NCBI GenBank assembly: GCA_009760855.2
Contig: WPIO01000004.1
Span: forward strand, 5,462,501-5,526,500
From: Cristatella mucedo
Taxonomy: Eukaryota; Bryozoa; Phylactolaemata; Cristatellidae
Direction: 5' to 3'
Length of the DNA: 64,000 nt
Made by a program: the position numbers and the translations under genes. Below, in pieces: positions 1 through 59,822 of the stretch; the stretch's first letter is position 1; each line of letters begins with the position of its first letter. Below the pieces are notes generated by a model. It saw nothing but the letters and a program-made list of their open reading frames with translations, made no database searches and was not told the origin of the DNA.

Positions 1-29
1 CTGTCTCTCTCTCTCTTTCTCTCCCTCAG

Positions 30-383
30 GCCTTTCTGCATGTGCAAACCATAGGTAGCTGCTGCAGCAAGCACAGACCCCCCTCCCGACCTCAAGAGCA
101 CCACAGCTTCGCCGAAGGCACACTGCCGGCCACTTGCGAACAAGACGAGGACAACAAGAACGGGACGGCTGCTATGACGTCTGCTGCATTAGAAGCCAGC
201 TCCATTTCAGCTGACATCGACATACGACATGCGCCACCTCTGTCGAAGAGGAGGTACGGCGGCAGTAGACAGGACAGAACCGGCTGCAGCAGCCGGCAAG
301 TGGCTCGGCTGCTGCAGCCGAGCCAGCAGCCGAGCCTTTTCTGCAGGAGAAACCGAGACTTGGTGAATCATAGGTCAACGTAG
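30..383 (+). CDS. possible 3' terminal exon of unknown gene
   Basis: A strong polypyrimidine tract ending in CCCTCAG occupies positions 1-29, and an open frame runs from position 30 to a stop at 381-383. That is 117 residues with no internal stop. The middle is charged and acidic (EQDEDNKNG) and is followed by a basic stretch (LSKRRYGGS). I recognise no domain, signal peptide or membrane segment. It could be the last coding exon of a + strand gene lying left of the window. Equally, it could be chance: the CT tract may be only one of the many CT microsatellites here, and the region is GC-rich, which lengthens random frames. A donor-like AG|GTACGG near 252 would end it earlier. Confidence 0.2.
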   Translation, partial: AFLHVQTIGSCCSKHRPPSRPQEHHSFAEGTLPATCEQDEDNKNGTAAMTSAALEASSISADIDIRHAPPLSKRRYGGSRQDRTGCSSRQVARLLQPSQQPSLFCRRNRDLVNHRST

Positions 384-1375
384 ATGTGTCTCAGTGTACT
401 GGCCATTCTTTGGCCCTAATTCTTTTGTTCCACGGCCAACTGCAGCTGAACTGGCTGCAGAAAAGCAGCCGAACCTGCCCCAAGTCCGATTGCCTAACAG
501 TATTCCGCAATTCGATCCCGGAGAAGGGAAATGACTGGCCGAGAATACGATTGGAATTTGGAGCCGGTAAGGGGTGGCAAACAGCCAACAGGGTGGAATG
601 GACAGAGTGCCACGATCGGGGAGCTCGCCGTCGGATGCAGCTGCTGAAATTTGACGTCAGTCCGAAGTCCTACTTTTGCTGCCTTCTCAAGTGCGCTCGA
701 TATACAAATGAGGCTTGCCGACCGTTCGATCAGCTAACCTTTACTTTACTCTGGCTTTACACGGCAGTAGCAGACGACGCGCAACCACTTGCACATCGGT
801 TTCACTTTCCCTTTTCGTTTCTTCGAGACAATTGAGTGCATGCGGCAGCCACTAGTATTTGCTGCATCGAGTACCAAACGCACCATAAGCCGTAAGCAGG
901 GCTGCAAGTCCTACTTAACCACCACTGGACCTACATGAAGATAGAAGCTGTCAACAAGTTGACAGCGAGTTGAAGCTGACAGCGAGTGGACAGAGGCAAA
1001 CCTGCACGAGTCAAGCTAAGTGCTTTCGATCGATAAAAACGATCTAGAAAAAGAAAGCGTGCAACACCTTTTAGTTACAGCGAACTGACTCCATTAGCTG
1101 CACGTTTCGGTTTCGCTAGCACGAACAGCCAAGGCAGAGGCACGACCAGGATAGGATGCGACCAAGGAGGGAGCCCTGCCCACCCTGAGCTTGCCCCAAA
1201 GGCGCGCAATCATGCGAGAACCAACTGAGTACGTGGTCTCTTCTTAATCGATCCAATGGAGCCGTGGCCACTGACGGTTAGTCGGCCGGATGTAGACGAG
1301 AGGCAAGTGGGGGGGGGTCACGTGGCCTTCGCAGTGAGCTGGGCAGCTCACATCGGCCGAGGAATGTCAAGCACC
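384..1375. other. no recognisable feature
   Basis: I see no recognisable exon, repeat copy or RNA gene here. Short open frames on both strands have no family resemblance. Confidence 0.4.
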
Positions 1376-1511
1376 CTGGTTTGGTCTAGAGGTTAAGGTG
1401 CTCGCCCCGACCAAGGTCTGACTGAGGTCGTGGGCTCCAGCCCGGAGGAATATGCGAAGCGCCTGAATAGAGATTAAGTTCTCTTGGGCGCTATATAAAT
1501 GAATTATATAT
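1376..1511 (+). mobile_element. SINE-1 copy (tRNA-derived SINE)
   Basis: The head is tRNA-like, with an A-box-like segment (GGTCTAGAGGTTAAGG) and a B-box-like segment (GGTCGTGGGCTCCAGCC). The body ends in GAGATTAAGTTCTCTTGGG, GCGCTATATAAATG and a TA-rich tail that has expanded into a (TA)n run to 1527. The same unit recurs at 13992, 16608, 18402, 21192, 26631 and 28176. Confidence 0.75.
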
Positions 1512-1527
1512 ATATATATATATATAT
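1504..1527. repeat. (TA)n microsatellite
   Basis: Pure TA run grown from the 3' tail of the SINE-1 copy next to it. Confidence 0.9.
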
Positions 1528-2629
1528 CCACAGCCTCTCGAAAGCAGTGCCTGAAGCAAGCCCACCTGATAGGTAAGCCCAAGGTCCCGATCAAGAGTGA
1601 GCTCGGCTCCGCACTGTCAGAGGAGTCCCACGACCAGTACCACCGTCAGCTGGGCAGGTCAAGCCACATTAGACTACATATTCTCGGCACGTCTCCTTAG
1701 TGCTGTCTCAACCGAAACAGGCTTGGGCTCTTCCCCAGCCGATAAGCCCGGCACGGCAGGAGCAGTTCAATTCATTCTACATGCCCAGTCTGAGCACGCG
1801 TGCAAACTCCCAGCATCACTGCGCATTCGCACCAGCTTTCGAGAGCGAGCTCGGACACTCCGGCAGATGCGCAGCAGACTGGGAAGCAGAGGCGCTGCCG
1901 GTTACTCAGCTGCAGTGCTGCTGTGCTGAGCTGGAGCAATGGCCGACGGCCGCAGCAGCGTCTCCAGCGCTCCAGCAGCAGCGTGCCACTCGCCTTTTTT
2001 CTGCACGGCGAAGCAAACGATTCAATCTAGAGCTCAGAAGGCCGTCAAGGCTCTCTAGCGAGAATATGCTCTTTAGGCAGAATGGAGGATTGGTTGAACT
2101 TTCCGACCTCAATCACGAAGGCAGGGAGGCCGAACGGCAGAAAAGCGACGGCAGCAGCAAGACTTCGCGGATGCGAACGCCAGCGCTGCGCAATCGGACA
2201 GGCGGAGACGAGGAAACGGGAGACGAGGAAACGGGAGACGTTGCCGGACGGACGTCGCGGCTAGAGGGCAACGGGCATGACGTCCCGGTGCAGCTGGAAA
2301 AAGCCAGCCAGAGCTCAAAAGCGACCGCACATTGGTGCATCGACGCTCCAGCTATGCAACTGCGAGATGATTTGCATCGAGTCTTAAGAGTGAAAGCTAA
2401 GAGAGAAACCTCGCGTCTCGTCGGCACACGGAGCCGCCAGCGCTCGGCGAGTCGGCCAGCGGCGGCCGCCGTCGCCGAGGTACCTAGCTAGCAGCGACGG
2501 GAAATACGCGCCGAACGCACGCCGATAACGAACCGCTTGCGCTGCGAGCTAGCACGACGCTAGAGGTAGCTGTGGCGCAGGCGAAGCGGCCGCAGTGGGG
2601 GGGGGGGCGGCGGCGGCAGCGGCACACAC
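1528..2629. other. GC-rich stretch with long unsupported frames
   Basis: This stretch is GC-rich. A 263-codon + frame (1700-2491) and several shorter ones cross it, but none resembles a known protein and the composition alone explains their length. It lies 3' of the - strand transporter-like exon, so it is probably that gene's first intron. A 15-base unit (GGAGACGAGGAAACG) is repeated near 2216-2240. Confidence 0.3.
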
Positions 2630-2890
2630 CACGGCGTTCGACACGTTCAGGATGGCGAGCGCCAGCAGAACCAGCCACCTCCTTTTGTACACCCTGTACT
2701 CGTGATGGTCAGACGAAGATGACGACGACGACGTCAGGGGCCCGCGGTTGAAATCCGGCTCGGGCGAGCGCGCTGCGTCGGCAGCGCGGTTGACGCCTAC
2801 GGCCGACATGCTCGCAGCACCATACCACCCGTACGTGAATCCTTGACCCGGCCCTTCGCGTGCCCGGCTCGTCGGGCAGCAAGCCAGCAA
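2630..2890 (-). CDS. first exon of FLVCR/SLC49-like MFS transporter (partial)
   Basis: Read on the - strand from an ATG at 2890, this open frame encodes about 87 residues. There is a hydrophilic, presumably cytosolic N-terminus with a run of seven serines, then a basic cluster and the start of a membrane helix (YRVYKRRWLVLLALAILN followed by VSNAV). A basic cluster followed by (R)RW-V/L-V-L and a small-residue NA motif is how the first transmembrane helix of FLVCR/SLC49 major-facilitator transporters (heme or choline transport) begins. A GTGTGT donor at 2629 would end the exon in phase 0 just after NAV. The frame beyond it becomes alanine/proline repeat, as expected of intron. An internal methionine near 2810 could be the true start. 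The next exon was not found. The match rests on about 22 residues. Confidence 0.42.
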
Positions 2891-3440
2891 CCTTCACTCT
2901 TTCGCTTGGTGCGAAAAAATGAGACTCGGCGCATTTAATGATGTCGGCAATTTAATGGTCGTCGGAGCTGCGTCAAAGTACGTCCACGAAAAACGTCAAT
3001 GCAAACAGCCGCGCAAGCGGAGAGCATCAGTTGACACCCCCAACAGGAAGTGGATTCTTGGCTGCGCCTCAACCCGGCTCCCTCCCACTGACCGATGACG
3101 ACCAGCTGCGGCGAACGGCTAGCTAGCCGTGGGAGGGAGCGTGGGGTCGATCTGCAGAACAGATGACCGCCGCCGTGCCTTAAGAGAGCCTCGTCAACGG
3201 CCGCGACGGATTCGATCCACGAGTCACGCCACGAAAGTGCTATTGTCGCGTATTGTCGAGTCTATTGCTGCGTCGTCGCGAGGATGGATATCTAGCGGGT
3301 CGGTTGCGTACTGGGATACCCCGGCTGAAGGCTCCACTCTCGTGGTCCCGGCGTCTCAAAGACTAGTTGGCAATTCGGCGAGGATGGTTCACGAGGTGGG
3401 CGTGTCGCGGCACAGCGTGTTTTGTCACCTGTAGCATGCG
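2891..3440 (-). promoter_or_regulatory. GC-rich putative promoter region upstream of the transporter-like exon
   Basis: CpG-rich DNA directly upstream of the - strand exon, unlike the AT-richer repeats to its right. It holds a 12-base inverted repeat (GCTCCCTCCCAC at 3077-3088, GTGGGAGGGAGC at 3129-3140) with a palindrome GGCTAGCTAGCC in the loop. There is no clear TATA box. Its role is inferred from composition and position only. Confidence 0.25.
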
Positions 3441-5004
3441 AAACTCAGCAGACGGCCCCCATTTCTCCGATGCTTACAAAGTGTCTCTTGGCTTGGGCTT
3501 CGACATTAAAAACTGACAGTCAATCCAATTGCCCTGCCTCGGTGCGGCGCTGACCAGTTTTAACACGCTGGGAGAACGCAGACGTCTCAGGGTGGGTGAA
3601 GGTCATTCCCCGGATTCGCGATTTGACTATTGATAATGCAGGTGTCGTCCATAGATATACGTGCAGTTTTGTGCGCATGAATGTGTAAACTTGAAATTCA
3701 TTTGCATTGCACTCTATGGGAGCTGGGTCTCGATCCAGGTGCTTTTTACGTGCCGCTGGACTCAAGCGCTCGACCTCAAAAGTTGAAGCGAGCACCTTAC
3801 CCTTGGGCCAAAGTTCGCCCCGACTTTTAGTGGCGACTGCAAGAGGCGCACGCCGGTAGCGACGAATTACCGAGATCCACGCAAGTTAAGCAGTCATCGA
3901 CCTCGATAAATCGCGAATCCAGGACATTGGCTTCGCGAAGCTCAATTTTCAAAAGCGTATTTCGCTATTCAAACGGTCAAGAAAACCGACACAACTTCGG
4001 GCCGTGCGAGAACACGTTCCTATGCGACACACTGCTGTCGGCTGCAATCGTCCAGGACAATTTTCTCCGAAATCCAGCTAAATCCGCCGACAATCGGACG
4101 CACTAAGATTAGATTTCGTTTGCGTAGTTGACTAGACTTCCTACCGCGCACCTACAAAATCCCACGACCTCGTGCACGCACGTTCTCATGCAGTGCAATG
4201 CAATGGCCCGGTCCTCTACCCCGGCCTACCAAAAGCAAGCTACGCGAAGCTCCAATTTTGATTGCACATTAGATTACACGGCGATCAGCGAACACCCAGT
4301 GCATTTCACACAGTTGCATACACATTTTCTCATGCAATTCGCACCACTGACCCGGCAAAGTATTCGGTAAATCCCTTACTATGCATCCCAATCACACTAC
4401 GAGAATTTACTTTAAGATTTTAAGAATTCGCGTTCTCGTACACGTTGGTTGCTGAGGGCAAAGCTACTACTTTAGTGCACCTCCATTCTAATCAGCTACG
4501 AGTCACCATAAATCTACCACAAACCGGACGCAAAGTATTTCATTTTTTTATTTTATGAAACGCTGCGCTCAGCTTAGCGAGTAGCCACACAATTAAAGAC
4601 ATCGAATTCTAAGTTCTCATGGACTGCATGCTATCGACTGCAATGATCGGGACCAATACCAAAATCCGCTGCAATCATTTCGAGTCCACGCATTTCAACC
4701 CAAAATCAGAGGCTGAAAGGTTAAATTTCAACTGCATTTCATAATCCGCTGTGCGTCCAGTATATGCCGAAGCTTTAATGGAATTAAAAACGAGCAAAAA
4801 TGTAATAGAAATAGCTGCGATGGTCGAGCCACCACGGCCATCGGCTCCAATCAACCGAAAATCTACCAGACATAGTTTCGCCGAGCTCCTATTTTGATTT
4901 TATATTACGATAAAGTCTGCTTGCACAGGACCTGCAACATTCTCTTTCCACAAGACTCGCAACATTTCGCAGAATCTTAATCGTAGATGTTCGGAAACTA
5001 ACTG
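3441..5004. other. AT-richer intergenic DNA; possible SINE head remnant near 3715-3815
   Basis: No exon was recognised. On the - strand at about 3815-3715 there is a degenerate tRNA-like head (GGGTAAGGTGCTCGC, then GAGGTCGAGCGCTTGAGTCC), similar to SINE-1 but without its tail. The rest looks like old unique sequence. Confidence 0.3.
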
Positions 5005-5402
5005 CTTACCTATACCTTGTACAAACCTCATATCATTTTTGGAGACCATGCCTTTAGTCCGTATGCCCCCAAAGCCTAGAACTCACTCCCGACTTCCGAC
5101 ACGACATCCCCTGACTTAACCAAATTTAAAAAGAACTTATTTAGTTAGGACAGCATTTAGTGGGTCCCTGTGATTCATCCTTCATGTACTTATGCGTGCT
5201 GACACTGCATGCTGCGACTAACCACACTTTCGTGCTGACCCTGTGCATGTCACCCCTAACCATGTTATTCAGGTTGTTTATCAAGCACGGTATTTCCACT
5301 CACCGATCGCGTTTCCCTTTGCAGAAAATATAAAGCTCCTAGAAAGAGACTGAGTTCTCTGAGGGCGCTTTATCAAATGTGTTATTGTTATTATTATTTA
5401 AA
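5005..5402 (+). mobile_element. LINE-A 3' fragment
   Basis: The C-terminal end of the LINE-A ORF (ACAAACCTCA, TTTGGAGACC, AAAGCCTAGAACTCACTCCC) is followed by the family's 3'UTR. It ends AAAGAGACTGAGTTCTCTG, GGGCGCTTTATCAAATG and a TTATTATTATT tail. This copy is 5'-truncated and diverged. Confidence 0.75.
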
Positions 5403-7401
<1,999 letters not shown>

Positions 7402-8757
7402 ATTGTCAAATTTTGACACCATTAATCACAAAGTTCTTCTAGAGCGCCTCTCATCTCACCTGGGCATCACTGGCACTGCTCTGCAGTGGTTCAGGTCCTA
7501 TCTCAGTGGGAGGCTCCAGAGTATTTAAGTGAATGGACAAAGATCATCCGAGGTAACTCTGAAATATGGCGTACCTCAGGGCTCCGTTCTAGGTCCCGTT
7601 CTTTTCACGGTTTATACTCTCCCTCTTGCTGATGTGATTGCCAAGCACAATCTAAGCTTTCACTTATATGCGGTTGACACTTAGTTGTACCTTTGCTTTG
7701 ATCCTTCCCAGCCTTCGAGCACATCGAATTCTCTCAACTCACTTGCTGCATGTATTGATGACATCCGTACATGGATGACAGGAAATTTTCTAAAACTAAA
7801 CGATGATAAAACTAACTTACTAGTTATGGGAAAACCCAGTGTGATTCAGAAATTGGAAAGGTGACGCTCAAAATTTGCCCGGCTAGCACATCTCCTGTTG
7901 AATCAGCTCGAAATCTAGGTGTCATGTTCCAAAGCGACCTCACGTTAGACGACCATATCAGCGCCACAGTCAAATCTGCCTATTTTCAGCTTCATAACAT
8001 TGCTAAAATTCGGGCTTGTTTAGATAAGGATACCACGTCTAAGTTGATCCATGCATTCGTGACATCCCGTCTCGACTTCTGCAACGCACTGCTTACTGGC
8101 CTACTAGCATTTGCGATCAGGCGAATGCAGCCGGTGCAAAACTCTGCAGCTAGACTTGTCTGTCGTGAGCGTCGCAGTTGCCACATTACTCCACTTCTCG
8201 CCGACCTGCACTGGCTACCAGTCAAGCAACGGATTGACTTCAAGGGTTTGTCGCTCACGTTTAGGTCACTTCATTCTTTGGCTCCAGCCTATCTCTCAGA
8301 TCTACTCCCCATCAGGCCAAGCATCGTACCGCGCGCTTTTCGGAATCCAACAGTCTACAAATACCTCGTACAAACCTCAAATCCTTTGGAGACCGTGCAT
8401 TTAGCTCGTATGCTCCCAAAGCCTGGAACTCCCTCCCGACTTGCATCAGAACATCCCCTGACCTGACCACATTTAAAAAGAACTTAAAAACACCTATTTA
8501 GGACAGCATTTAGTGGGTCCCTGTGATTCGTCCTTCACGTGCTTATGCGTGCTGACACTGTGCATGCTGCCACTAACCACATTTGCATGCTGACCCTGTG
8601 CATGTCACCCCTAACCATGTTATTCATTTTGTTTGTTTGTCAAGCATGATATTACTCACCATTTAATTGCATTTCCCTTTGCAGCAAATGTAAAGCGCCT
8701 AGACAGAGAGATTAAGTTCTCTGAGGGCGCTTTATCAAGTGCATTATTATTATTATT
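7402..8757 (+). mobile_element. LINE-A (CR1/L2-type non-LTR retrotransposon), longest clear copy
   Basis: This is a 5'-truncated non-LTR retrotransposon. The reverse-transcriptase region is readable: a fragment of motif A (FDTINHKVLLERLSSHLG), then a stop at 7526-7528, then the motif B region ([13 protein letters not shown] at about 7566-7608). The catalytic YADD is altered to YAVD with a stop just after it (about 7668-7683). From 7861 an open 201-codon frame carries the C-terminal conserved block (HAFVTSRLDFCNA, HWLPVKQRIDFKG) typical of the CR1/L2 superfamily. A 3'UTR of about 290 bases ends GATTAAGTTCTCTGAGGGCG and an (ATT)n tail. The copy is dead: frameshifts, stops and a mutated active site. 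Confidence 0.88.
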
Positions 8758-8780
8758 TTAAATGTATACATACATACAAA

Positions 8781-8781
8781 C

Positions 8782-8816
<35 letters not shown>

Positions 8817-8854
8817 TATATATGTGTATATATATATATATATATACATATATA
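8781..8854. repeat. (TA)n / CA-interrupted microsatellite
   Basis: TA runs interrupted by ACACAC and TGTG, lying just beyond the LINE-A tail. Confidence 0.9.
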
Positions 8855-9365
8855 GAAGTTGTGCAACTACCAAAGGATGACCGTTGAAACTTAGTGCTTC
8901 CCATTTTTCTGCATCTGTGACATGAAAACTACGAGGAGTTCCTGGTGTAGCATTTAGTGCTCAACACATTGCCATTACCAATAAACCTAAGTCGGCAAAG
9001 CAGCAACATGCAGACTATTTCTATCAGTCTACAAAAACGTCTGTCGCACCTTAGTTGAGACGCCTGAGTCGCGGGACCTCGGATGCCTTGTTTGAGTAAA
9101 GCATTTTAACGCTTTTCATGTGTTTGCAAGCCGAAGCAAAAGCAAAAGTGTACTTAAGAAATTGTTTGAGGATATTTAAAAGAGAGCAGCGCCGGTTACG
9201 GCTCAGACTAGAGGCACAGCATACAAATCTCTAGAGCCCCGAACGCCACTCAAACGAAGAACCGTCACCTAAATTCCAAGAAATGTCTGCTCTTGGAATC
9301 TCGATCCTCTAGCCGAACACGTGACTCCGTAACTCCCCTGCCGTAGCCGATAGGCGGTGAGCCGC
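8855..9365. other. no recognisable feature
   Basis: I recognise no exon or repeat copy in this stretch. Confidence 0.4.
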
Positions 9366-9520
9366 GATGGCACACTAGCTAAGGCGGTTGCTTTCACGAC
9401 CTTGGTCCCGATGTCGTGGGTTCGAATTCTGCGGTGGGCGATCCTGTATCGCGGCTGCAAGCGGTGGTGATAGCCGTAAATGATCTTCTGTCGCTATACA
9501 AAAAGGCTCTTAAATCAGTC
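9366..9520 (+). mobile_element. SINE-2 copy (second tRNA-derived SINE family)
   Basis: A-box-like GCTAAGGCGG is followed by a near-canonical B box (GTGGGTTCGAATTC). The family body follows: TGCGGTGGGCGATCC, AAGCGGTGGTGATAGCCG, CTTCTGTCGCTATACAAA. The same order recurs at 11388 and 55080 (+) and at 53992 (-). The tail differs from SINE-1. Confidence 0.72.
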
Positions 9521-11184
9521 AGTGAGGTTGCCCAGCCCGTCTGTTGCATGTGGCCAAGGCTCAAACGCGGTAATTCGCTGGTTGTCCAACTCGCTGTTTT
9601 GCTCCGCTGACGATGGCACGAATTTTCTTGGCTAGCCCTCGGCTTCTCGGGCGCTTCGGCTTCGAGTTCGAGCATTCGTTCGAGGCACTTTGCCACACTC
9701 TAGCAGCGGTCCTCCCGACTCTCTTCCAGACTCGCTCGCCCCCCGAGATTCTCTCGCTGCTCATGCTTCGCCTCAGTTAATGGCTCGAGCATTCACCCCA
9801 CCTCTCCAAGCCAACGTAAAATCTTTCTCCAAGTGCAAGGCATCGTAGCTTATCAGCAAAGCCATTAATCGCCCCGCCACTGTAACCCTAAACTAAAAAC
9901 CTGACTAACCGCTTATTTGCCACGCCATAAACTGCCATGCAACAAGCATAAACTGCAAACATGCCAAGCCGCTAATCTGCCTAGCCGCGCTGATCGGCGG
10001 AACTATAAATCTAAACCATGAACTGTAAACCTGAGCCTATAGCACTAGCATGCAGAATCATCCCGCTGCTGCCGCTCGTCTCAAAATTTTGGCTGCGTGG
10101 TGATTAAATATACCTTTGGTGCATTATTATGCCACATATGCTATACTCCTACAATATTATGCCCTTGCTTTTGAAATGTCCCACGAGATTGCGAAGTTGT
10201 AGTACTTATTCGCTGGAAAAACAAATGAGAACACGAGTAAGGTATACAAGAAATGTACGGATGGTCTAAACAAAATTGTGAGTTAAAGCTCTCGCCACAT
10301 CGGAGGCTACAGCAGCCAGCGATCAAAAATGCCGACGAGCAGCGTGCTTTAAGGCTTCGCGGCGGCCATCCATAGGGGGCGGGAGTGCGGGCGGGCGGTG
10401 GAAACGTGCTGGAAATCCTAGCGCCGAATCGTGCACATCAAGCGCGCGTCTGAGATTTCTCGGCCGCCGTGGTCAGTACGAGTGCGCCGTCTGGACGAAC
10501 CGATCGACGGCTTTTTCCATTCGATTATTCAAGGGTACGGTTCACGCTGCACAGCCTTAAAGTTAAATGTCTTCCGAGATCTTCAAGAAGTCAATGAATG
10601 CAGAAGCCTCAGAGAAAATCTTTTAAGAGCGACGCTCGAAGCTCCGGCTACCCAGCGCCGCCATGACTACCCAGCTCGTGACTTAGGACTGCTGTCGTGA
10701 CCTCGAAGGGTGACGAGCGACCCTCTCTAGTTCGGGTAGCGGCTCGGCGCGTGCAATGTGCAAAGGCCCGAGGCTCGCAATGCGCCGGCGATAAGAACGC
10801 AGTGCGAGATATTCTTCGCGAAGCACCAGTAACGGCGCCGTATTAGAAAGAGCACAACGATAGCCTGTAGATTTCGGCTGATACGACGGGTGAATACTAG
10901 CCGACTCGCTAACAGGCTAAAAGCAGCTCGCGCTCAGCGCCAGGACTCACGGGCCGACCGGCGGACGATTGCTTTAAGAGAGCGACCGTGGTCTGGCCCA
11001 TGCCTTATATAATGGTCAGTTCATAAGTCATGCATAGTCTGGTTCGTACGTAATATTACATTTCGCTGCCCATAAGCCCCGGCTAGTCGTGGCTCTTTCA
11101 TAAGCGTCTCAGTTCTAAACCAGCGACAAAGCTCACAGTTTCTAATCGAAGTTTAGCTGTCAAGCTCATCGTCCATAATCGCGG
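9521..11184. other. intergenic DNA, part GC-rich, no gene recognised
   Basis: The first part is unique and AT-richer. From about 10330 to 11000 it becomes CpG-rich and carries an 89-codon + frame (10431-10700) that I cannot assign. CCTTATATAATGG near 11002 looks like a TATA element, but there is no downstream gene start to support it. Confidence 0.3.
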
Positions 11185-11712
11185 GGCATTGCACAGTTGG
11201 CGAAGAAGCTTTAGCTCTGCATGTGCCAGGCTGTGGAACTCACGTCCACAATTCTTTGGCAACGACATCTACTCTCCTGCTGCGGGTTGTGGTACATTCT
11301 TTCCAGCCGACCTGAGCTGCAACTTTCATGCTACTCACTACCTCGGCTGCCCTCTTGACTCAGCCATGCTCGGCTATGCCTGTAGGTGGTGATAGCCTGC
11401 TAGGTAAGGTGCTCGCTCTTATGACCGAGGTTGTGGGTTCGAATCTTGCAGTGGGTGATCCTCCATTTCCAACTGTAAGTCATGGTGATAGCCGTTAAGG
11501 CTCTTCTTTCGCTATCCAAATGAGGGTTAAAATCAGCCTATATTTCTTGTATTATTCTTCTCACTTTCCCTTTGTTGCGTGAGATGAAGTCTGTTACGCC
11601 AATCGTACGGCAAGCCGCGTAGGCTTTAAGCGCTCTATAGGAAGATCTCCCGCGTAGAAACCACTTTTGTTGCGAATTTTTGAAGTTGTAGGCGGATATA
11701 TACATTACTTTT
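11185..11712 (+). mobile_element. LINE-B 3' fragment, interrupted by a SINE-2
   Basis: The left part encodes a non-LTR C-terminal signature (RSFSSACARLWNSRP at about 11201-11245). The right part (TTTGTTGCGTGAGATGAAG, AAGCCGCGTAGGC, GTAGGCGGATATATACATTA) matches the repeat at 26170-26415, where the two halves are contiguous. Here SINE-2 sits between them (about 11388-11545). It differs in sequence from LINE-A. Confidence 0.6.
11388..11545 (+). mobile_element. SINE-2 copy nested in LINE-B
   Basis: A-box-like TGCTAGGTAAGGTGCTC and B box GTGGGTTCGAATCTTGC, followed by the family body (GTGGTGATAGCCGTTAAGGC further on: ATGGTGATAGCCGTTAAGG). Comparison with the uninterrupted LINE-B fragment at 26205-26415 places the insertion between GGCTATGC and a CTCACTTT-like segment. 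Confidence 0.72.
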
Positions 11713-11841
11713 ATGTAGTGCGGTCGGTCCATACCGCGACGCAAAGAGCTAGGCAGGGGGCGTGTGCCGAAAAACCGGAAGTGCAGGCCCTAGCGCGGGC
11801 CAAGGTCGTCGTCTTAGTCGGCTTTCCCTGTGCGCGCGGAC
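11713..11841 (+). promoter_or_regulatory. CIAO1 proximal promoter / 5'UTR with an ETS (GABP-type) site
   Basis: About 130 bases separate the end of LINE-B from the CIAO1 start codon. They contain ACCGGAAGTGC at 11774-11784, a textbook ETS/GABP core common in TATA-less housekeeping promoters, 58 bases before the ATG. The transcription start is not visible. Confidence 0.4.
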
Positions 11842-59144
<47,303 letters not shown>

Positions 59145-59822
59145 CGCGAGCAAGCGCTCGGGCCACTGCTGACTTCTGGCGAAGGTCCGGTTTCCGGGCT
59201 TCGTGGAAGGCGCTGCCGCACGAGCCACGCCACCATACTCGGTATCGTCGGACGCTCCACGCAGCTTGCCGTCCGGCCGGCTGGCCGAGAAATTGTTAGA
59301 ATTTGTAAGACCAGCCTTTCCTAAGAAAGATCTGTTAAAATGCCAATAAATAATACGCGGTAGGAAAAGTCGTCGTGCGTGGCGCAGCAGCGTCCGTGTG
59401 CCGGCTCGTTTGCCGGGTCTTGTCGTGTCGTCGTTGTGCCGGGTGCGAGCGAGCGTGTGGAAGTCTCATACAAGAGTACGCCTACTAACTACGATAGCAG
59501 TCCACGTCGTCCGTCGTCGGGGGAGGTTAGAATGGACTCTCCCTCAGCTGGCAGAAATCCGTCCTGCCCCGTCGATCCACGTGACACTGTCAACTTCGAC
59601 TGTGCGTTGACCTTTCGGTGCCCTAGGCAAAGCTGCCAGCAGCTGACGTCACGTTGGCGACGGCTCCGCTGGCGGCGGCAGTCCTGCCGCCCGGAACGAC
59701 GCGACGGCCAGAGAGGTCGCTGGCGGCCGTGGCTAGCGAGTCGCTCCTCCGCAGACAGACAGGCTCGAGCGAGCTCGGACGAGTGAGGTGCAGGCAGCAG
59801 CGGCGCGCTGGCTTCGGGGCAG
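59145..59822. other. convergent 3' region between CIAO1 and SLIT
   Basis: The 678 bases between the two stop codons must hold both 3'UTRs or their overlap. The first 200 bases are CIAO1 3'UTR; the GC-rich remainder is probably SLIT 3'UTR on the other strand. The open frames here have no family match. Confidence 0.6.
59345..59350 (+). terminator. CIAO1 polyadenylation signal
   Basis: AATAAA 200 bases after the CIAO1 stop, followed within 50 bases by GT-rich sequence (GTCGTCGTGCGTGG, GTCCGTGTG). Confidence 0.7.

Noticed and set aside
1700-2491. 263-codon + strand frame
   Set aside because: No recognisable domain, no splice or promoter context, and GC-rich composition explains the length.
59379-59786. 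135-codon + frame after CIAO1
   Set aside because: It lies in the convergent 3' region and resembles nothing; its Arg-rich end is antisense to the presumed SLIT 3'UTR.
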